From the NCBI GenBank assembly GCA_905221605.1, contig CAJNDS010002159.1, positions 594,977 through 629,826 on the forward strand: a stretch of 34,850 nt of DNA. Reading direction: 5' to 3'. The position numbers and the translations under genes were made by a program. This document shows, piece by piece, positions 1-8,605 of this stretch. Every line of letters starts with the position of its first letter. The stretch's first letter is position 1. Below the pieces are notes generated by a model. That model had not been told where the DNA came from. It did not search any database and saw only the letters and a program-made list of their open reading frames with translations. This DNA is from Symbiodinium natans. Lineage: Eukaryota > Sar > Dinophyceae > Suessiales > Symbiodiniaceae.

Positions 1-60
1 TGGGGTGGGGGTGTGACACCTTTCCTCCTCGGCAAGGTGGGCTTGAAAATCGGTTGGGGG

Positions 61-188
61 GGGTTTAGGGCTTAGGGCTTAGGGCTTAGGGTTTGGGGTT
101 TGGGGTTTGCGGTTTAGGGTTTAGGGTTTAGGGTTTAGGGTTTAGGGTTTAGGGTTTAGGGTTTAGGGTTTAGGGTTCAGGGTTTAGG
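61..188 (+). repeat. Interstitial telomeric array (TTTAGGG)n
   Basis: The G-rich heptamer TTTAGGG is repeated on the plus strand. The first units are variants (TTAGGGC, TTTGGGG, TTTGCGG) and the later units are nearly perfect. The mixture of degenerate and clean units indicates an old interstitial array rather than a living chromosome end. The flank at 189-412 is unique sequence with no convincing gene. Confidence 0.95.
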
Positions 189-412
189 AGGAGAGAGATA
201 TGTATCACCGCTTACGACTTGAACCATGTCGGACTCTAAGGTCTACTTAGCCCCAAACACGGTTGCCCTTATGCACCCTCAACCCCCAACACACCCCCCG
301 CCTGTGTTCAGGAGTTCAGGGCTTCACAGAAAATGTCGTTTTCCAAAATGTGGTACCCCTGTATGCCTCAGCCCTAAACCCTAAACCCGTCTAGACCCTA
401 CACTCCAAGCCC

Positions 413-530
413 CTAAACCTAAACCCTAAACCCTAAACCCTAAACCCTAAACCCTAAACCCTAAACCCTAAACCCTAAACCCTAAACCCTAAACCCTAAA
501 CCCTAAACCCTAAACCCTAACCCCCCCCTC
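413..530 (-). repeat. Interstitial telomeric array (CCCTAAA)n
   Basis: About sixteen near-perfect CCCTAAA units, so the G-strand runs on the minus strand, opposite to the array at 61-188. It ends abruptly at a short C-run followed by unique GC-rich sequence (531-596). Confidence 0.95.
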
Positions 531-596
531 GCAATGCAAGAGTAGCGCTTTTCAAAGCCAGGCCGCACCGCAAGATCGAGGCAGGAACCTTTGCAG

Positions 597-750
597 GGTT
601 TAGGGTTCAGGGTTTAGGGTTTAGGGTTTAGGGGGTTGGGTTTAGGGGGTAGGGTACCAGAAATACTGTTTATAAGAGGCTTGTAGACACGATAGGGGGT
701 TTCAAGGTTTAGGGGTTTAGGGTTCAGGAGTTAAAGATTTAGGGTTCAGG
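597..750 (+). repeat. Degenerate TTTAGGG array
   Basis: Two short runs of TTTAGGG-like units (597-652 and about 700-750) with TTCAGGG and GGGGTT variants, interrupted by about 50 bp of unique DNA. It lies directly upstream of a family A repeat. Confidence 0.8.
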
Positions 751-753
751 TGG

Positions 754-868
754 CTTGGTGGCCCAGTGGTGCCCTTTCACCTTTTTGTTGGCTCAAGGTT
801 CCGCTTTAAAGTAGCCAACCCACAAAAGGCTATAGACACCTATTAATAATATGGGTACTGGGCTGCCA
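754..868 (+). mobile_element. Family A dispersed repeat (hairpin, MITE-like), copy 1
   Basis: Non-coding unit of about 115 bp. It aligns along its whole length with 2906-3013: both start CTTGGT, continue with GTGGTRCCCTTT, then AAGGTTCC, AAGTAGCC, an A-rich AAAAGG stretch and finally ACTGGGCT. The pyrimidine-rich first half (ccctttcacctttttg) is partly complementary to the purine-rich second half, so the transcript or single strand could fold. No open frame. Whether it is a miniature inverted-repeat transposon is inference; no target-site duplication was identified. Confidence 0.65.
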
Positions 869-1078
869 GGAGTTTGGCTCAGGTTTGTGAACCCTAACCC
901 TACACCCTTATTCAGGTTTAGGAATTCGGGTTGTTGAGTGGCTTGGGGTCACTTGAAATAGGCTCCCCAAGGAAAGGCTGCCACAGTGCCTTCGGGTTCT
1001 GGGCCGACACAGCCCTTCGCCCTAAACTCGACACTGCTTTCGACAGGGCTTTGGGCTTTAGGGATTTAGGGAGTTAAC

Positions 1079-1128
1079 CTTGTACCCTTTTCCCAAGGTT
1101 CCCTTCTAAAGAAACCAACCACAAAAAA
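1079..1128 (+). mobile_element. Family A repeat, partial copy
   Basis: The order TGTACCCTTTT, CCAAGGTTCCCTT, CTAAAG, CCAACC, AAAAAAGGG matches the central part of the copies at 754-868 and 2906-3013. The right end runs directly into a TTTAGGG array, as if truncated or invaded by telomeric repeats. Confidence 0.55.
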
Positions 1129-1229
1129 GGGTTTAGGGTTTAGGGTTTAGGGTTTAGGGTTTAGGGTTTGGGGTTTAGGGTTAAACCCTAAACCCTAAAC
1201 CCTAAACCCTAAACCCTAAGCCCTAAGCC
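1129..1229. repeat. Head-to-head telomeric array
   Basis: About seven TTTAGGG units run directly into about six CCCTAAA units. The junction is at 1181-1183 and reads AGGGTTAAACCC, with no spacer. This is the arrangement expected when two telomeric ends are joined, or when repeats are added to both sides of a break. The last units drift to CCCTAAG. Confidence 0.9.
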
Positions 1230-1445
1230 CTTGTTAGAATTTGGTTTTTGGGCTACCAAGCATCCCCAGAAACAACCTATAGAACTCGAAACCCCACATC
1301 ATGAATCATGGGTTTCCCTACTACCCCCTCTACACTACTCCCCCTAGGTTCCCGCCTTAAATAATCTGAAATATCCCTAAGCAGCCTTAACTATGGGGGA
1401 AACCTAGGGTGGGGGTGGGGCGTTGTACAGAGGAGGGTAGTGCCC
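1230..1445. other. Unique spacer, no gene seen
   Basis: Sequence between telomeric arrays. It contains a stretch (CCCCTAGGTTCCCGCC near 1341) that weakly resembles the middle of family A. No open frame or RNA gene is supported. Confidence 0.5.
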
Positions 1446-1506
1446 TTAAACCCTAAACCCTAAACCCTAAACCCTAAACCCTAAACCCTAAACCCTAAAC
1501 CCTAAA
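1446..1506 (-). repeat. Interstitial telomeric array (CCCTAAA)n
   Basis: About eight clean CCCTAAA units. They follow a G-rich stretch (GGGTGGGGGTGGGG) near 1408. Confidence 0.95.
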
Positions 1507-1583
1507 CTGAAGACACTGCAACATGCGCGAGGTCCTCTTCACCTCCAGAAGGGTCACCTTCAGGCAGCTCGGCTCAGGGCACC

Positions 1584-1770
1584 GTAAACCCTAAACCCTA
1601 AACCGTAAACCCTGAACCCTAAACCCTAAACCCTAAACAGCAATCCCTAAACCCTGAGCCCTAAACCCTCAACCCTAAACCCTACACCCTAAACCCTAAA
1701 CCCTAAACCGCAATCCCTAAACCCTGAGCCCTAAACCCTAAACCCTGAACCCCTAAACCCTGAACCGCAA
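1584..1770 (-). repeat. Degenerate CCCTAAA array with duplicated block
   Basis: CCCTAAA units mixed with CCCTGAA, CCCTCAA and CCGTAAA variants. A composite block (AGCAATCCCTAAACCCTGAG near 1638 and CGCAATCCCTAAACCCTGAG near 1709) occurs twice. This shows tandem duplication of mutated telomeric DNA after insertion. Confidence 0.85.
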
Positions 1771-1950
1771 TCAGGGATTTTGGGTTGCAACCGAGTCCCC
1801 CAACCTTATCACACCAAGTGGCCTATCAGGGCCACACTGTTGATAATGCACATACTTAGAGCTTCGAGGGTACTTAAAAGTCAGGTTAGCACTCCGGAAA
1901 CTGCGGTTCGAACCGTATGAACGTATAAGCACCTATGAACCTTCTCGTCC

Positions 1951-2098
1951 TAAACCCAAAACCCTAAACCTTAAACCCTGAACCTGAAACCCTAAACCTT
2001 ACACCCTAACCCCAAACCCGCATCCTGCGCAATTTCAGAAAGGGGCCTAAACCCCAAACCCCAAACCCCAAACCCTAAACCCTAAACCCTAAACCCTA
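1951..2098 (-). repeat. Degenerate CCCTAAA/CCCCAAA array
   Basis: Divergent CCCTAAA-like units (CCTTAAA, CCCTGAA, CCCCAAA) interrupted by about 40 bp of unique DNA near 2020-2050. The last units are clean. Confidence 0.8.
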
Positions 2099-2175
2099 AG
2101 GGATTGGGAGGTACGGTCAGTTAGGGCAGTTACTAGGACCTTGGAGTCGGCCCTTATCCCCCCCCCCCCCCTTTT

Positions 2176-2226
2176 GTTTAGGGTTTAGGGTTTAGGGTTT
2201 AGGGTTTAGGGTTTAGGGTTTAGGGC
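2176..2226 (+). repeat. Interstitial telomeric array (TTTAGGG)n
   Basis: About seven perfect TTTAGGG units immediately downstream of a C homopolymer (about 2158-2171). Confidence 0.95.
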
Positions 2227-2254
2227 TTCGGTTCCCTTAGAACCCAGAAGCGTC

Positions 2255-2300
2255 GACGGCTACTCTTATTTTGCCCTAGTTCACTCTTGCGTCTAGGTTT
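2255..2300 (+). mobile_element. Family A repeat, right-end fragment
   Basis: The order CTACTCTTATTTTGCCCTAG, TTCACTCTTG, GTCTAGG matches the right end of other family A copies at 4365-4403 and 10830-10875. It also carries one arm (GACGGCTACTCT, 2255-2266) of a 12-bp inverted repeat whose partner is at 2405-2416. Confidence 0.45.
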
Positions 2301-2336
2301 GGGGTTTTGTCTTTTGGGATTTTCTTCACCTCATCA

Positions 2337-2462
2337 TGAACCGAGGTCTTGCCAATGACGGGGCTCCAGCGAAGAAAGCAACGCGAGCAGAGGACCAACA
2401 AAAGAGAGTAGCCGTCCCCAGATCTGCCACCTGGCTTCTGGAGTTACCCCCTAAGCCTTAAA
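2337..2462 (+). CDS. Small hypothetical ORF, 41 codons
   Basis: An ATG at 2337 opens a short frame that starts MNRGLANDGAPAKKATRAED and closes at TAA 2460-2462. The composition is charged and looks more protein-like than the surrounding telomere-derived frames. The stop lies in telomere-like sequence, so if this was ever a coding exon it has been cut by the repeat. No family is recognised. It could equally be a chance frame. Confidence 0.2.
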
Positions 2463-2716
2463 CCCTAAACTGAAACTTTAGAGGCCCTGAACCCTAAACC
2501 TAAAAACCCCAAAGCTTTATGAACCCAACCCTAGACCCAACCGCCCGGTAATGTCTTCCTGCAACGGCGAAATCTTGTAGGGTTTAGGATGTTTAGGATA
2601 TTTTGCATGCTTAGGGCTTAGGGTTTAGGGTTTAGGGTTTAGGGGATGTTCGGGGCTTGTGTGGGCTGATGTGCTGGTACTTCATGATGCTCTGGGTTTA
2701 TGGGGGCCATCTTATA

Positions 2717-2796
2717 GTGTCTCTACGGATGGTGAAAGGTATAGAATTTAGGGCTTGTGTCTCTACGGATGGTGAAAGGTACAGAGTTTAGGGTTT
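2717..2796 (+). repeat. 40-bp tandem duplication
   Basis: Two adjacent copies begin GTGTCTCTACGGATGGTGAA at 2717 and 2757 and differ at a few positions. Each ends in a TTTAGGG-like motif, so the duplicated unit includes the telomeric heptamer. Confidence 0.85.
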
Positions 2797-2905
2797 AGGG
2801 TTAGGGGCTTAGGGCTTGGGGCTTGGGGCTTCCAGTTTGTTCTTAGCTAGGCCGCTCTACGCGGGGGACTTGCCACCACCCAGCTCTTCCTCCTGGACCC
2901 TGACT

Positions 2906-3013
2906 CTTGGTAGCGTAGTGGTACCCTTTCCCCTTTTTGGGTTCTAAGGTTCCCTTTTGAAGTAGCCCCCAAAAAAGGGTGCCCTTAGTATGACATGGTC
3001 ACTGGGCTACTCA
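2906..3013 (+). mobile_element. Family A dispersed repeat, copy 2 (reference copy)
   Basis: About 108 bp, aligned end to end with 754-868. The first part (GTACCCTTTCCCCTTTTTGG) and the later part (CCCAAAAAAGGGTGCCC) are largely complementary, giving a hairpin of roughly 13 paired bases around a loop of about 30 bases. No coding capacity. A perfect GGGTTTAAACCC junction and a CCCTAAA array follow after about 20 bp. Confidence 0.7.
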
Positions 3014-3033
3014 GGGGCTTTAGGGTCCAGGGG

Positions 3034-3098
3034 TTTAAACCCTAAACCCTAAACCCTAAACCCTAAACCCTAAACCCTAAACCCTAAACCCTAAACCC
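3034..3098 (-). repeat. Interstitial telomeric array with GGGTTTAAACCC junction
   Basis: Nine CCCTAAA units preceded by GGGGTTTAAACCC, an in-register head-to-head joint with only one G-strand unit left on the left side. Confidence 0.9.
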
Positions 3099-3216
3099 GT
3101 CCTAGTCCCTGGTCTACCAAGGACTAGAGCCCTAAACTCCAAACCTGCGACCTTAAAACCGCAGGAGCGCGCGCGAAGATCCGCCGCAAGGCAAGAGCAG
3201 GCCGCCTTGGGTTGAA

Positions 3217-3304
3217 GTTTTAGGGTTTAGGGTTTAGGGTAGAGGGTTTAGGGTTTAGGGTTTAGGGTTTAGGGTTTAGGGTTTAGGGTTTAGGGTTTAG
3301 GGTT
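3217..3304 (+). repeat. Interstitial telomeric array (TTTAGGG)n
   Basis: About twelve TTTAGGG units with one variant (TAGAGGG near 3240). It faces the array at 3034-3098 across about 120 bp of unique GC-rich sequence. Confidence 0.95.
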
Positions 3305-3527
3305 CGGGTGTAAGGCTTCCTACTTCGATTTGCTGAAGAACACCCCAAGAATAACACAAAAATTGAATCCCGAGATTGCCCTTGTGAGGAAGAGTATGCT
3401 TCTATTTTAGGTGGTTCTTACTTAGGCAAGTAGTAGCTTAGCTTAGGCTTGAGCCACAGCCATAGCCAGACCCATAGCCTTCAATAGAATGTTGAGGGGA
3501 ACCCGCACCAAAACACCCCTACGAAAC
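3305..3527. other. Unique spacer, no gene seen
   Basis: Ordinary-composition sequence without a supported frame. AGCTTAGGCTTGAGCC-like stretches near 3435 are degenerate telomere-like words. Confidence 0.5.
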
Positions 3528-3606
3528 TAAACCCTAAACCCTAGACCCTAACCCCTAACCCCTAAACCCTAACCCCTAACCCCTAAACCGTAAACCCTAA
3601 ACCCGC
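3528..3606 (-). repeat. Degenerate CCCTAAA array
   Basis: CCCTAAA units mixed with octamers (CCCCTAAC, CCCCTAAA), showing length variation of the unit. Confidence 0.85.
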
Positions 3607-3925
3607 GAAACACCTCCAAAGCTCGAAGTCTCGGAGGCCTGTGTATAAAAGTGTTGGGGCTGAAGAATTCGGGAGGTGTGGAGTTTAGGAGGTTCAGGTT
3701 TCTTGTGGCCGTCGAGCACCCCAGCAAGTCTGCATCATCGTGGTTGCCCTGGGTACCCTCCCCCCCCCTCCCCCCCCATTTTTGCGTGTTAGGCTCCATG
3801 ATACACCCAATTGCCAGTTTTTCTTCGGCTATAGCAGGAAGCTAGAGGCCCCGCCACAAACCCGAAGACAAAACCTACACCTTGCTAAGCCCTTGACATA
3901 CCGCAACCCACAGCGCTTGACGCAC
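3607..3925. other. Unique spacer with C-runs, no gene supported
   Basis: About 320 bp between two CCCTAAA arrays. Short frames of 64-76 codons exist on both strands but overlap each other and have no protein-like features. A C-rich run lies near 3761-3777. Confidence 0.5.
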
Positions 3926-3979
3926 CCTAAACCTTAAACCCTAAACCCTCAACCCGAAACCCTAAACCCTAAACCCTAA
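3926..3979 (-). repeat. Interstitial telomeric array (CCCTAAA)n
   Basis: About seven units with CCTTAAA, CCCTCAA and CCCGAAA variants at the left end and clean units at the right. Confidence 0.9.
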
Positions 3980-4095
3980 AGCGCTTGAAGCATGTTTCAG
4001 ACGATTGGTCACACTCTTCAGGAGAGCCTAAGGTCAGGCTCATCGACGCTCTCATAAGGCAGAGACTCTAAACCTGCCAACCTGAAAGCCTAAGG

Positions 4096-4196
4096 GGTTT
4101 AGGGTTTAGGGTATAGGGTTTAGGGTTCAGGGTTCAGGGTGCAGGGTTCAGGGTTCAGGGTTTAGGGTTTAGGGTTTACGGTTTAGGGTTTAGGGG
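4096..4196 (+). repeat. TTTAGGG/TTCAGGG mixed array
   Basis: Plus-strand array in which a central run of about six units is TTCAGGG-like (one reads TGCAGGG), flanked by TTTAGGG. The variant run is contiguous, pointing to local amplification of one mutated unit. Confidence 0.9.
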
Positions 4197-4329
4197 CTTG
4201 CCAGGATCTGTTTCGGGATGGCTTCTGCACCCTTCAAGTGGCTTCGGGCTCCGCGCACCAGATCGGTGACCCTTACAAACCTGAAGCTTTGAGGCCACTG
4301 CGCCCCCTTTGGTTTAGGGGGTTTAGGTT

Positions 4330-4407
4330 GCCTTATAAGTTCCCTTTCTAAAACGAAAAATAGCACCCTTTTTTGTTCCTAGATTACTCTTGAGTCTAGC
4401 CCTAAAC
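4330..4407 (+). mobile_element. Family A repeat, right two-thirds
   Basis: Contains TAAGTTCCCTTTCTAAAA, then GAAAAATAGCACCC, TGTTCCTAGATTACTCTTGA and GTCTAGCC. The segment from GCACCC to GTCTAGCCCTAAACCC matches 10830-10880 closely. It ends directly at CCCTAAA-type sequence. Confidence 0.6.
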
Positions 4408-4563
4408 CCTATAAACTCTAAACGCTACCCAAGTAAACCCTGCTGTAAACCCGAAACCTCTCAGTTGAGTGCTTCAGCCCTAGATTGCGGCAGGAACGCC
4501 TCCGGCGACAGGCCGGGCATGTGGTTACCTTCTTCCGGTTTAGGATTAGGGTTTAGGGTTTAA

Positions 4564-4583
4564 GGGGGGGGGGGGGGGGGGGG
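4564..4583 (+). repeat. Poly-G tract (20 G)
   Basis: Twenty consecutive G, followed by GGGAGGGAGGGGG-like sequence, next to a telomeric remnant. Quadruplex-prone. The length is likely to be unstable or mis-sequenced. Confidence 0.95.
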
Positions 4584-4599
4584 AGGGAGGGGGCAAGCA

Positions 4600-4966
4600 G
4601 TGACGTCGGTAGACCTCTCTGTTCCCAGGAAGGGTGTGGGGTTTTAGGGTTTTAGGGTTTAATTAGTGCTGATGTCAGTTCAGAACTTTCGTGTTACATT
4701 TCTGGAGGTTCAAGGTTGTCTGCTAAGCTGAGCACCCAGCACCACATGTGGACTCGAAACATGGCACACTTCACCTCACTTCGCCCATCCACGTCATCCA
4801 CCCAAGTTACTAAACCGCTTTTCATCGGTCCGCAAAACTCCCGAACCTCTGAAGAACCGAAGCCCGAAAGCTGCCGCCCCTCTGTCATCTCTACATCCTT
4901 CGACGCCCAAGCCGTTGAGTGTTTAGGGCTCACAACGTACGGGATTGTTTTTCAGCTGGGTCGGAA
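4600..4966. other. Unique spacer, no confident gene
   Basis: Holds overlapping frames of 85 codons (plus, 4716-4973) and 79 codons (minus, 4694-4933). Both are opposite-strand shadows of each other and neither shows a motif. Nothing else is seen. Confidence 0.4.
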
Positions 4967-5008
4967 ACCCTAAACCCTAGACCCTAGACCCTAAACCCTA
5001 AACCCTAG
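4967..5008 (-). repeat. Short CCCTAAA/CCCTAGA array
   Basis: Six units, two of them CCCTAGA. Confidence 0.9.
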
Positions 5009-5121
5009 GGATCGTACGCGCTTTCGGACCTGACCTCCACGACCCGCGCCGCGAGGTCTCTGACTTGTCGAGGGGTCCTGCGCGCATCTCGGCGGCAGGC
5101 CAAAGACTCGAAACCTCAATT

Positions 5122-5220
5122 TTGGGATGTTCCCCCTTGTACTAGCAGTCCTTAATCGGGATTCGAATAGCGGTGCTATCATCTCTAGTAAGGACTGTTA
5201 GCCTACGGGGGGAACATCGC
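5122..5220. mobile_element. Family B MITE, copy 1, with 10-bp direct repeats
   Basis: A 99-bp non-coding element. The left end reads TTGGGATGTTCCCCC and continues to CAGTCCTTA. The right end, read on the other strand, gives GCGATGTTCCCCCC and then CAGTCCTTA. The TIR is therefore about 33 bp, imperfect. The element is bracketed by the direct repeat AACCTCAATT (5112-5121 and 5221-5230), a probable target-site duplication. A duplication of 9-10 bp is typical of Mutator-like elements (family knowledge); assignment to that superfamily is inference. Confidence 0.8.
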
Positions 5221-5230
5221 AACCTCAATT

Positions 5231-5600
5231 CCTACACTATACCATCCCGAAGCACGTTAAGCTAAGGCTCCATCTTTTGAAACCTGAAGTCCTTATAACC
5301 TTCAAACCCCTAAACCTAACTCAAAAACCTCCAAGCATGGCTGAACTTTACATGGTTGCGTTCGACTGAAAACTCCCCAGGCAAGTAGCTTAGGCTTGGG
5401 GTGTGGGGTTTAGGATTTGGGGTCCCCCTCCTCCAACCGCCACCGATTCCTGAACAGCACGATCGGAGATTTTGTAGATTAGAGATGGGGGGTATGGAAG
5501 GGGTGATACTTGGGTGCGGACATTTTGTTTTGGGTGTTATGCGGAACCCTGCACCCGAAAACCCTCCTACACTCCTCATCCCTCAGTCCTCTAACCCTAG
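5231..5600. other. Spacer between the two MITE copies, no confident gene
   Basis: Unique sequence with two mutually antisense short frames (5316-5579 minus, 5401-5622 plus). Neither shows recognisable protein features. Confidence 0.4.
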
Positions 5601-5672
5601 GGGTTTAGGGTTTAGGGTTTAGGGTTTAGGGTTTAGGGTTTAGGGTTTAGGGTTTAGGGTTTAGGGTTTAGG
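5601..5672 (+). repeat. Interstitial telomeric array (TTTAGGG)n
   Basis: About ten perfect TTTAGGG units. Confidence 0.95.
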
Positions 5673-5767
5673 AAACGGGCCCGTAGTTCACACTGCCGAG
5701 GTGAACGGTCGGGAAGTGATCTGTCAGGTGCGCCTCCACTGTTGGGGACATGACGCCTGTTGTTACT

Positions 5768-5865
5768 TTGGGATGTTCCCCCGTATACTCACAGTCCTTA
5801 ATAGGGAACACAGTACCTACGATTATAGTCCCTATTAAGGACTGTTAGTATAAGGGGGGACACGC
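5768..5865. mobile_element. Family B MITE, copy 2
   Basis: A 98-bp homologue of 5122-5220. The left arm GGATGTTCCCCCGTATACTC and the right arm (read in reverse, GTCCCCCCTTATACTAACAG) both lead to CAGTCCTTAATAGGGA. This copy keeps the better-matched inner stem (CAGTCCTTAATAGGGA / TCCCTATTAAGGACTG). No clear target-site duplication is visible. Confidence 0.8.
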
Positions 5866-6460
5866 TCCTGGGGTACAAGTGTCAGAAGCCCTAAACCCTA
5901 AATCCTATACCCAGGAGCCCTTAGCAGAGTACGGCTTGGACCACGAACTGGGCATTGGATAGTTTTTTGTGGCAGTCATGTGCAGAATCGCTGTGGAATT
6001 CTTAAGCAGATGTCGGTAAGACATCTTTTTCTTCAGTATCGGTGATCTTACGGCTTGGAACTCTATGCCCGAAACCCGAACGAGCCCTATTACAACCCAA
6101 GCCCTATACCCGAAACCCTCAGCCCGAACAAACAAACTACGACTTCCAAGACCTTGAAGCAAAGATGGCCGCCCCGAAGCATCAAACAAACATCCACCCT
6201 TTGCCGCCCTGCAGGGCGTGGGAACAAAGATACCGCGCTTGAAGGCAGGTCTTCAGGGGTTAAGGGTTTAGGGGTTGTTCATTTAAGGGCCCTAGAAGGG
6301 AGCCTTAGTCTCATTCCCCTTGAACCTTAAACCTCGAAATGAGGAGCCCCCAAGTGCTTTTGCTCAATCCCAAAGCCCTCAAAATCCCCAAAACCTCAAA
6401 ACCAAAAAGCCCCGAAACCCAAGCCCTACACCCTCACCCTGAAATTTGGTGGGTCTAGGT
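5866..6460. other. Unique spacer, no gene supported
   Basis: About 600 bp with scattered degenerate CCCTAAA-like words. Frames of up to 94 codons on both strands overlap antisense and lack recognisable features. Confidence 0.4.
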
Positions 6461-6597
6461 TTTAGGGTTTCGGGCTTAGGGTTTAGGATTAGGGTTTAGG
6501 GCTCCCCACGCCTTCTCTGCAGGTGTGGTCATACCTCGTGACAGACGACCGAAAGGGCTGCCCGGGCCTTGGCCCCTCTTCCCACGAAAGGTTTGGT

Positions 6598-6656
6598 GTT
6601 TGGGGTTTAGGGTTTAGGGTTTAGGGTTTAGGGTTTAGGGCTACTAGTAGCCCTAA
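6598..6656 (+). repeat. TTTAGGG array ending in a 22-bp perfect palindrome
   Basis: Six TTTAGGG units. The last half-unit forms a perfect palindrome, TTAGGGCTACTAGTAGCCCT followed by AA, at 6635-6656 centred on CTAG. The telomeric strand is thus mirrored around a 10-bp core, another inverted-telomere junction. Confidence 0.9.
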
Positions 6657-6669
6657 GCCCCTAGACCCT

Positions 6670-6722
6670 ATTGGTCTTGAGGCTTTGGGGCTTGGGGTGT
6701 TGGTCTTGAGGCTTTGGGGCTT
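6670..6722 (+). repeat. 30-bp direct duplication
   Basis: TTGGTCTTGAGGCTTTGGGG occurs twice, 30 bp apart. Confidence 0.8.
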
Positions 6723-7167
6723 CAGAAGCCAGGAACTCAAAAGGCCCTGAAATCTCAAAGCCTTGAGAAATTCAAGTATTCGGGTTTAGGTTTTAAGGTT
6801 TAGGGTATTGGGGTTTAGGATTTATTTAGGGTATTGTAGGGTTTAGGCATTAATCAGGTTTTCGGGCGTAGGGTATCACCCCAAAGAGGCACGGGCTTCG
6901 TTGTTCAGGCGCAGGTTTTGGGGGCTTCAGGGTTTATAGGGCGTAGCTACACCCTCAATCTTGCCCTCAGCCCTAAACCCTAAACTTAGAATAAGCATGG
7001 GAAAACCGAATCCCCATAAGCCTTAAGCATCTGATAAACTGACTGCAGGCGAGACGCGGGCTCCGCCCAAAATGGCCCTGATGAGCGGGTAGACAGCAGC
7101 CCTACGTGAGGCGCACCTCAGGGAGGTTGGGACATTGCGGTTTAAGGCTCTTTTTGGTGCTCAAGTT
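6723..7167. other. Unique spacer with degenerate TTTAGGG words
   Basis: Contains decayed telomere-like stretches near 6783-6850. Nothing coding is seen. Confidence 0.5.
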
Positions 7168-7312
7168 TAGGGTTTGTTTAGGGTTAGGGTTTAGGGTTTA
7201 GGGTTTAGGGTTTAGGGTTTAGGGTTTAGGGTTTAGGGTGTAGGGTGTAGGGTTTAGGGTTTAGGGTTTAGGGTTTAGGGTTTAGGGTTTAGGTTTAGGG
7301 TTTAGGGTTTCA
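7168..7312 (+). repeat. Interstitial telomeric array (TTTAGGG)n
   Basis: About twenty units with a pair of TGTAGGG variants in the middle and one shortened unit near 7292. Confidence 0.95.
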
Positions 7313-7549
7313 GGCTCTTTTGGGTGTTCAAGTTTGGAGTGCGGAGTTGTTCAGAGTGCACCACTGGTTTGAATGAAGTCCAAGGGACTGGAAGCCTCTC
7401 AATGTGTTCTTGAAAGCAAAAGGGCTAGTTAGAGGTTTATTCGGGTTTGGGGTTTAGGGCTTAGAATTCATCGACAAATGACTGAACCTTCCAGCCTGAA
7501 GCTAAAAGCCTATGCCCCAAACCCAGAATATGAATCTTCCGTCATGCAC

Positions 7550-7606
7550 CCTAAACCCTAAACCCTAAACCCTAAACCCTAAACCCTAAACCCTAAACCC
7601 TAAACT
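7550..7606 (-). repeat. Interstitial telomeric array (CCCTAAA)n
   Basis: About eight perfect CCCTAAA units. Confidence 0.95.
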
Positions 7607-7782
7607 TTAATCCCGAGATGCAGGCTCGAAGATTGCCGCCGCGATCTGACCCGGATGCGGATCTAATTTAGTTCACTCAAGGTGACGTGAATTGCTGAAA
7701 GAAAATGCGCCAACGATGTGCATTTGTAGAATTACTTGGGCGTTTATCAACGAAGGGCTCCCTGAGGCCCTTAGCAACGTTC

Positions 7783-7863
7783 ATAGGGTTTAGGGTTTAG
7801 GGTTTAGGGTTTAGGGTTTAGGGTTTAGGGTTTAGGGTTTCGGGTTTAGGGTTTAGGGTTTAG
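7783..7863 (+). repeat. Interstitial telomeric array (TTTAGGG)n
   Basis: About eleven units with one TTTCGGG variant. Confidence 0.95.
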
Positions 7864-8100
7864 GAGTACTTGTTTTCTTCAAGTCCTGATGGAACTCACC
7901 ACCCTAAACCCTGAGCCCTAAACCCGAATAAGCCTCTTGAAGGGACCGCTGGTTGATAGACCCCACATGGCCGCACGTGTCACTATTTTGAACCACGCCG
8001 CATTGCAGGTAACATCGAAGCAACGTCGGTAATCTGAAGCCATCAGGCTTCCAAAACCTGTCTGAATTGCGGCGTTTAGGGTTCGGGTTTACTTGTTATT

Positions 8101-8203
8101 TTCTGATATATCTTTCATATACTATGTACTTGTATATACTATATATATATATATGTATACATGTGTGTGTTATTCATTTCTATATTCATACTTATATACT
8201 GAC
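8101..8203. repeat. AT-rich low-complexity tract
   Basis: TATA-rich stretch with an (AT)n core near 8140-8156 and TGTATACATGTGTGTG after it. It can form local hairpins. Frames across it are composition artefacts. Confidence 0.8.
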
Positions 8204-8340
8204 GGTTTACGCTGTAGGGTTTAGGCTTACAGGGCTTAGGCTCACGAATCATTTGGGGCGCCAGTCGGGAAAGCTCAAACGAGCTCCTGTCCTGACGGAC
8301 AGCGCGCAGAGGAGACACAAGGCAAAGCCTGCGTGACCTC

Positions 8341-8450
8341 ATTTAAGACCCTAAGCCCTAAACCCTAGACCCTAACCCCTCAAACCCCAAAACCCTCAAA
8401 CCCTAAAACCCTAAAACCCTAAACCCTAAATCCAACCCCAACCCTCAACC
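8341..8450 (-). repeat. Degenerate CCCTAAA array
   Basis: Units of 7-9 bases (CCCTAAA, CCCTAAAA, CCCTCAAA, CCCCAAAA) showing slippage in the A run. Confidence 0.8.
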
Positions 8451-8605
8451 CGAAACACTAAGCCAGCCTAAGCCAGCGAGGGCGAAACCAAGGCAGCTCC
8501 CTCATTGGTAACTGCGCATTCACTGGGAGAGCGCAGGTGTGCGCAGCAACCTCAGGCGAAGGAGAAGCGCAAAAAAGACTCGGTGAGTATATATGGTTAC
8601 TTTAT

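Noticed and set aside
1-188. A true chromosome end at the left edge
   Set aside because: The array is short, has variant units, points inward on the plus strand and is preceded by unique sequence at 1-60.
783-797. Similarity of TTGGCTCAAG to the 3' end of the dinoflagellate spliced leader
   Set aside because: Only about ten bases match. The stretch belongs to family A, whose other copies do not keep it.
1904-1915. CGGTTCGAACCG, like a tRNA B box
   Set aside because: It is simply a palindrome. No T stem, acceptor stem or anticodon arm can be formed with the surrounding sequence.
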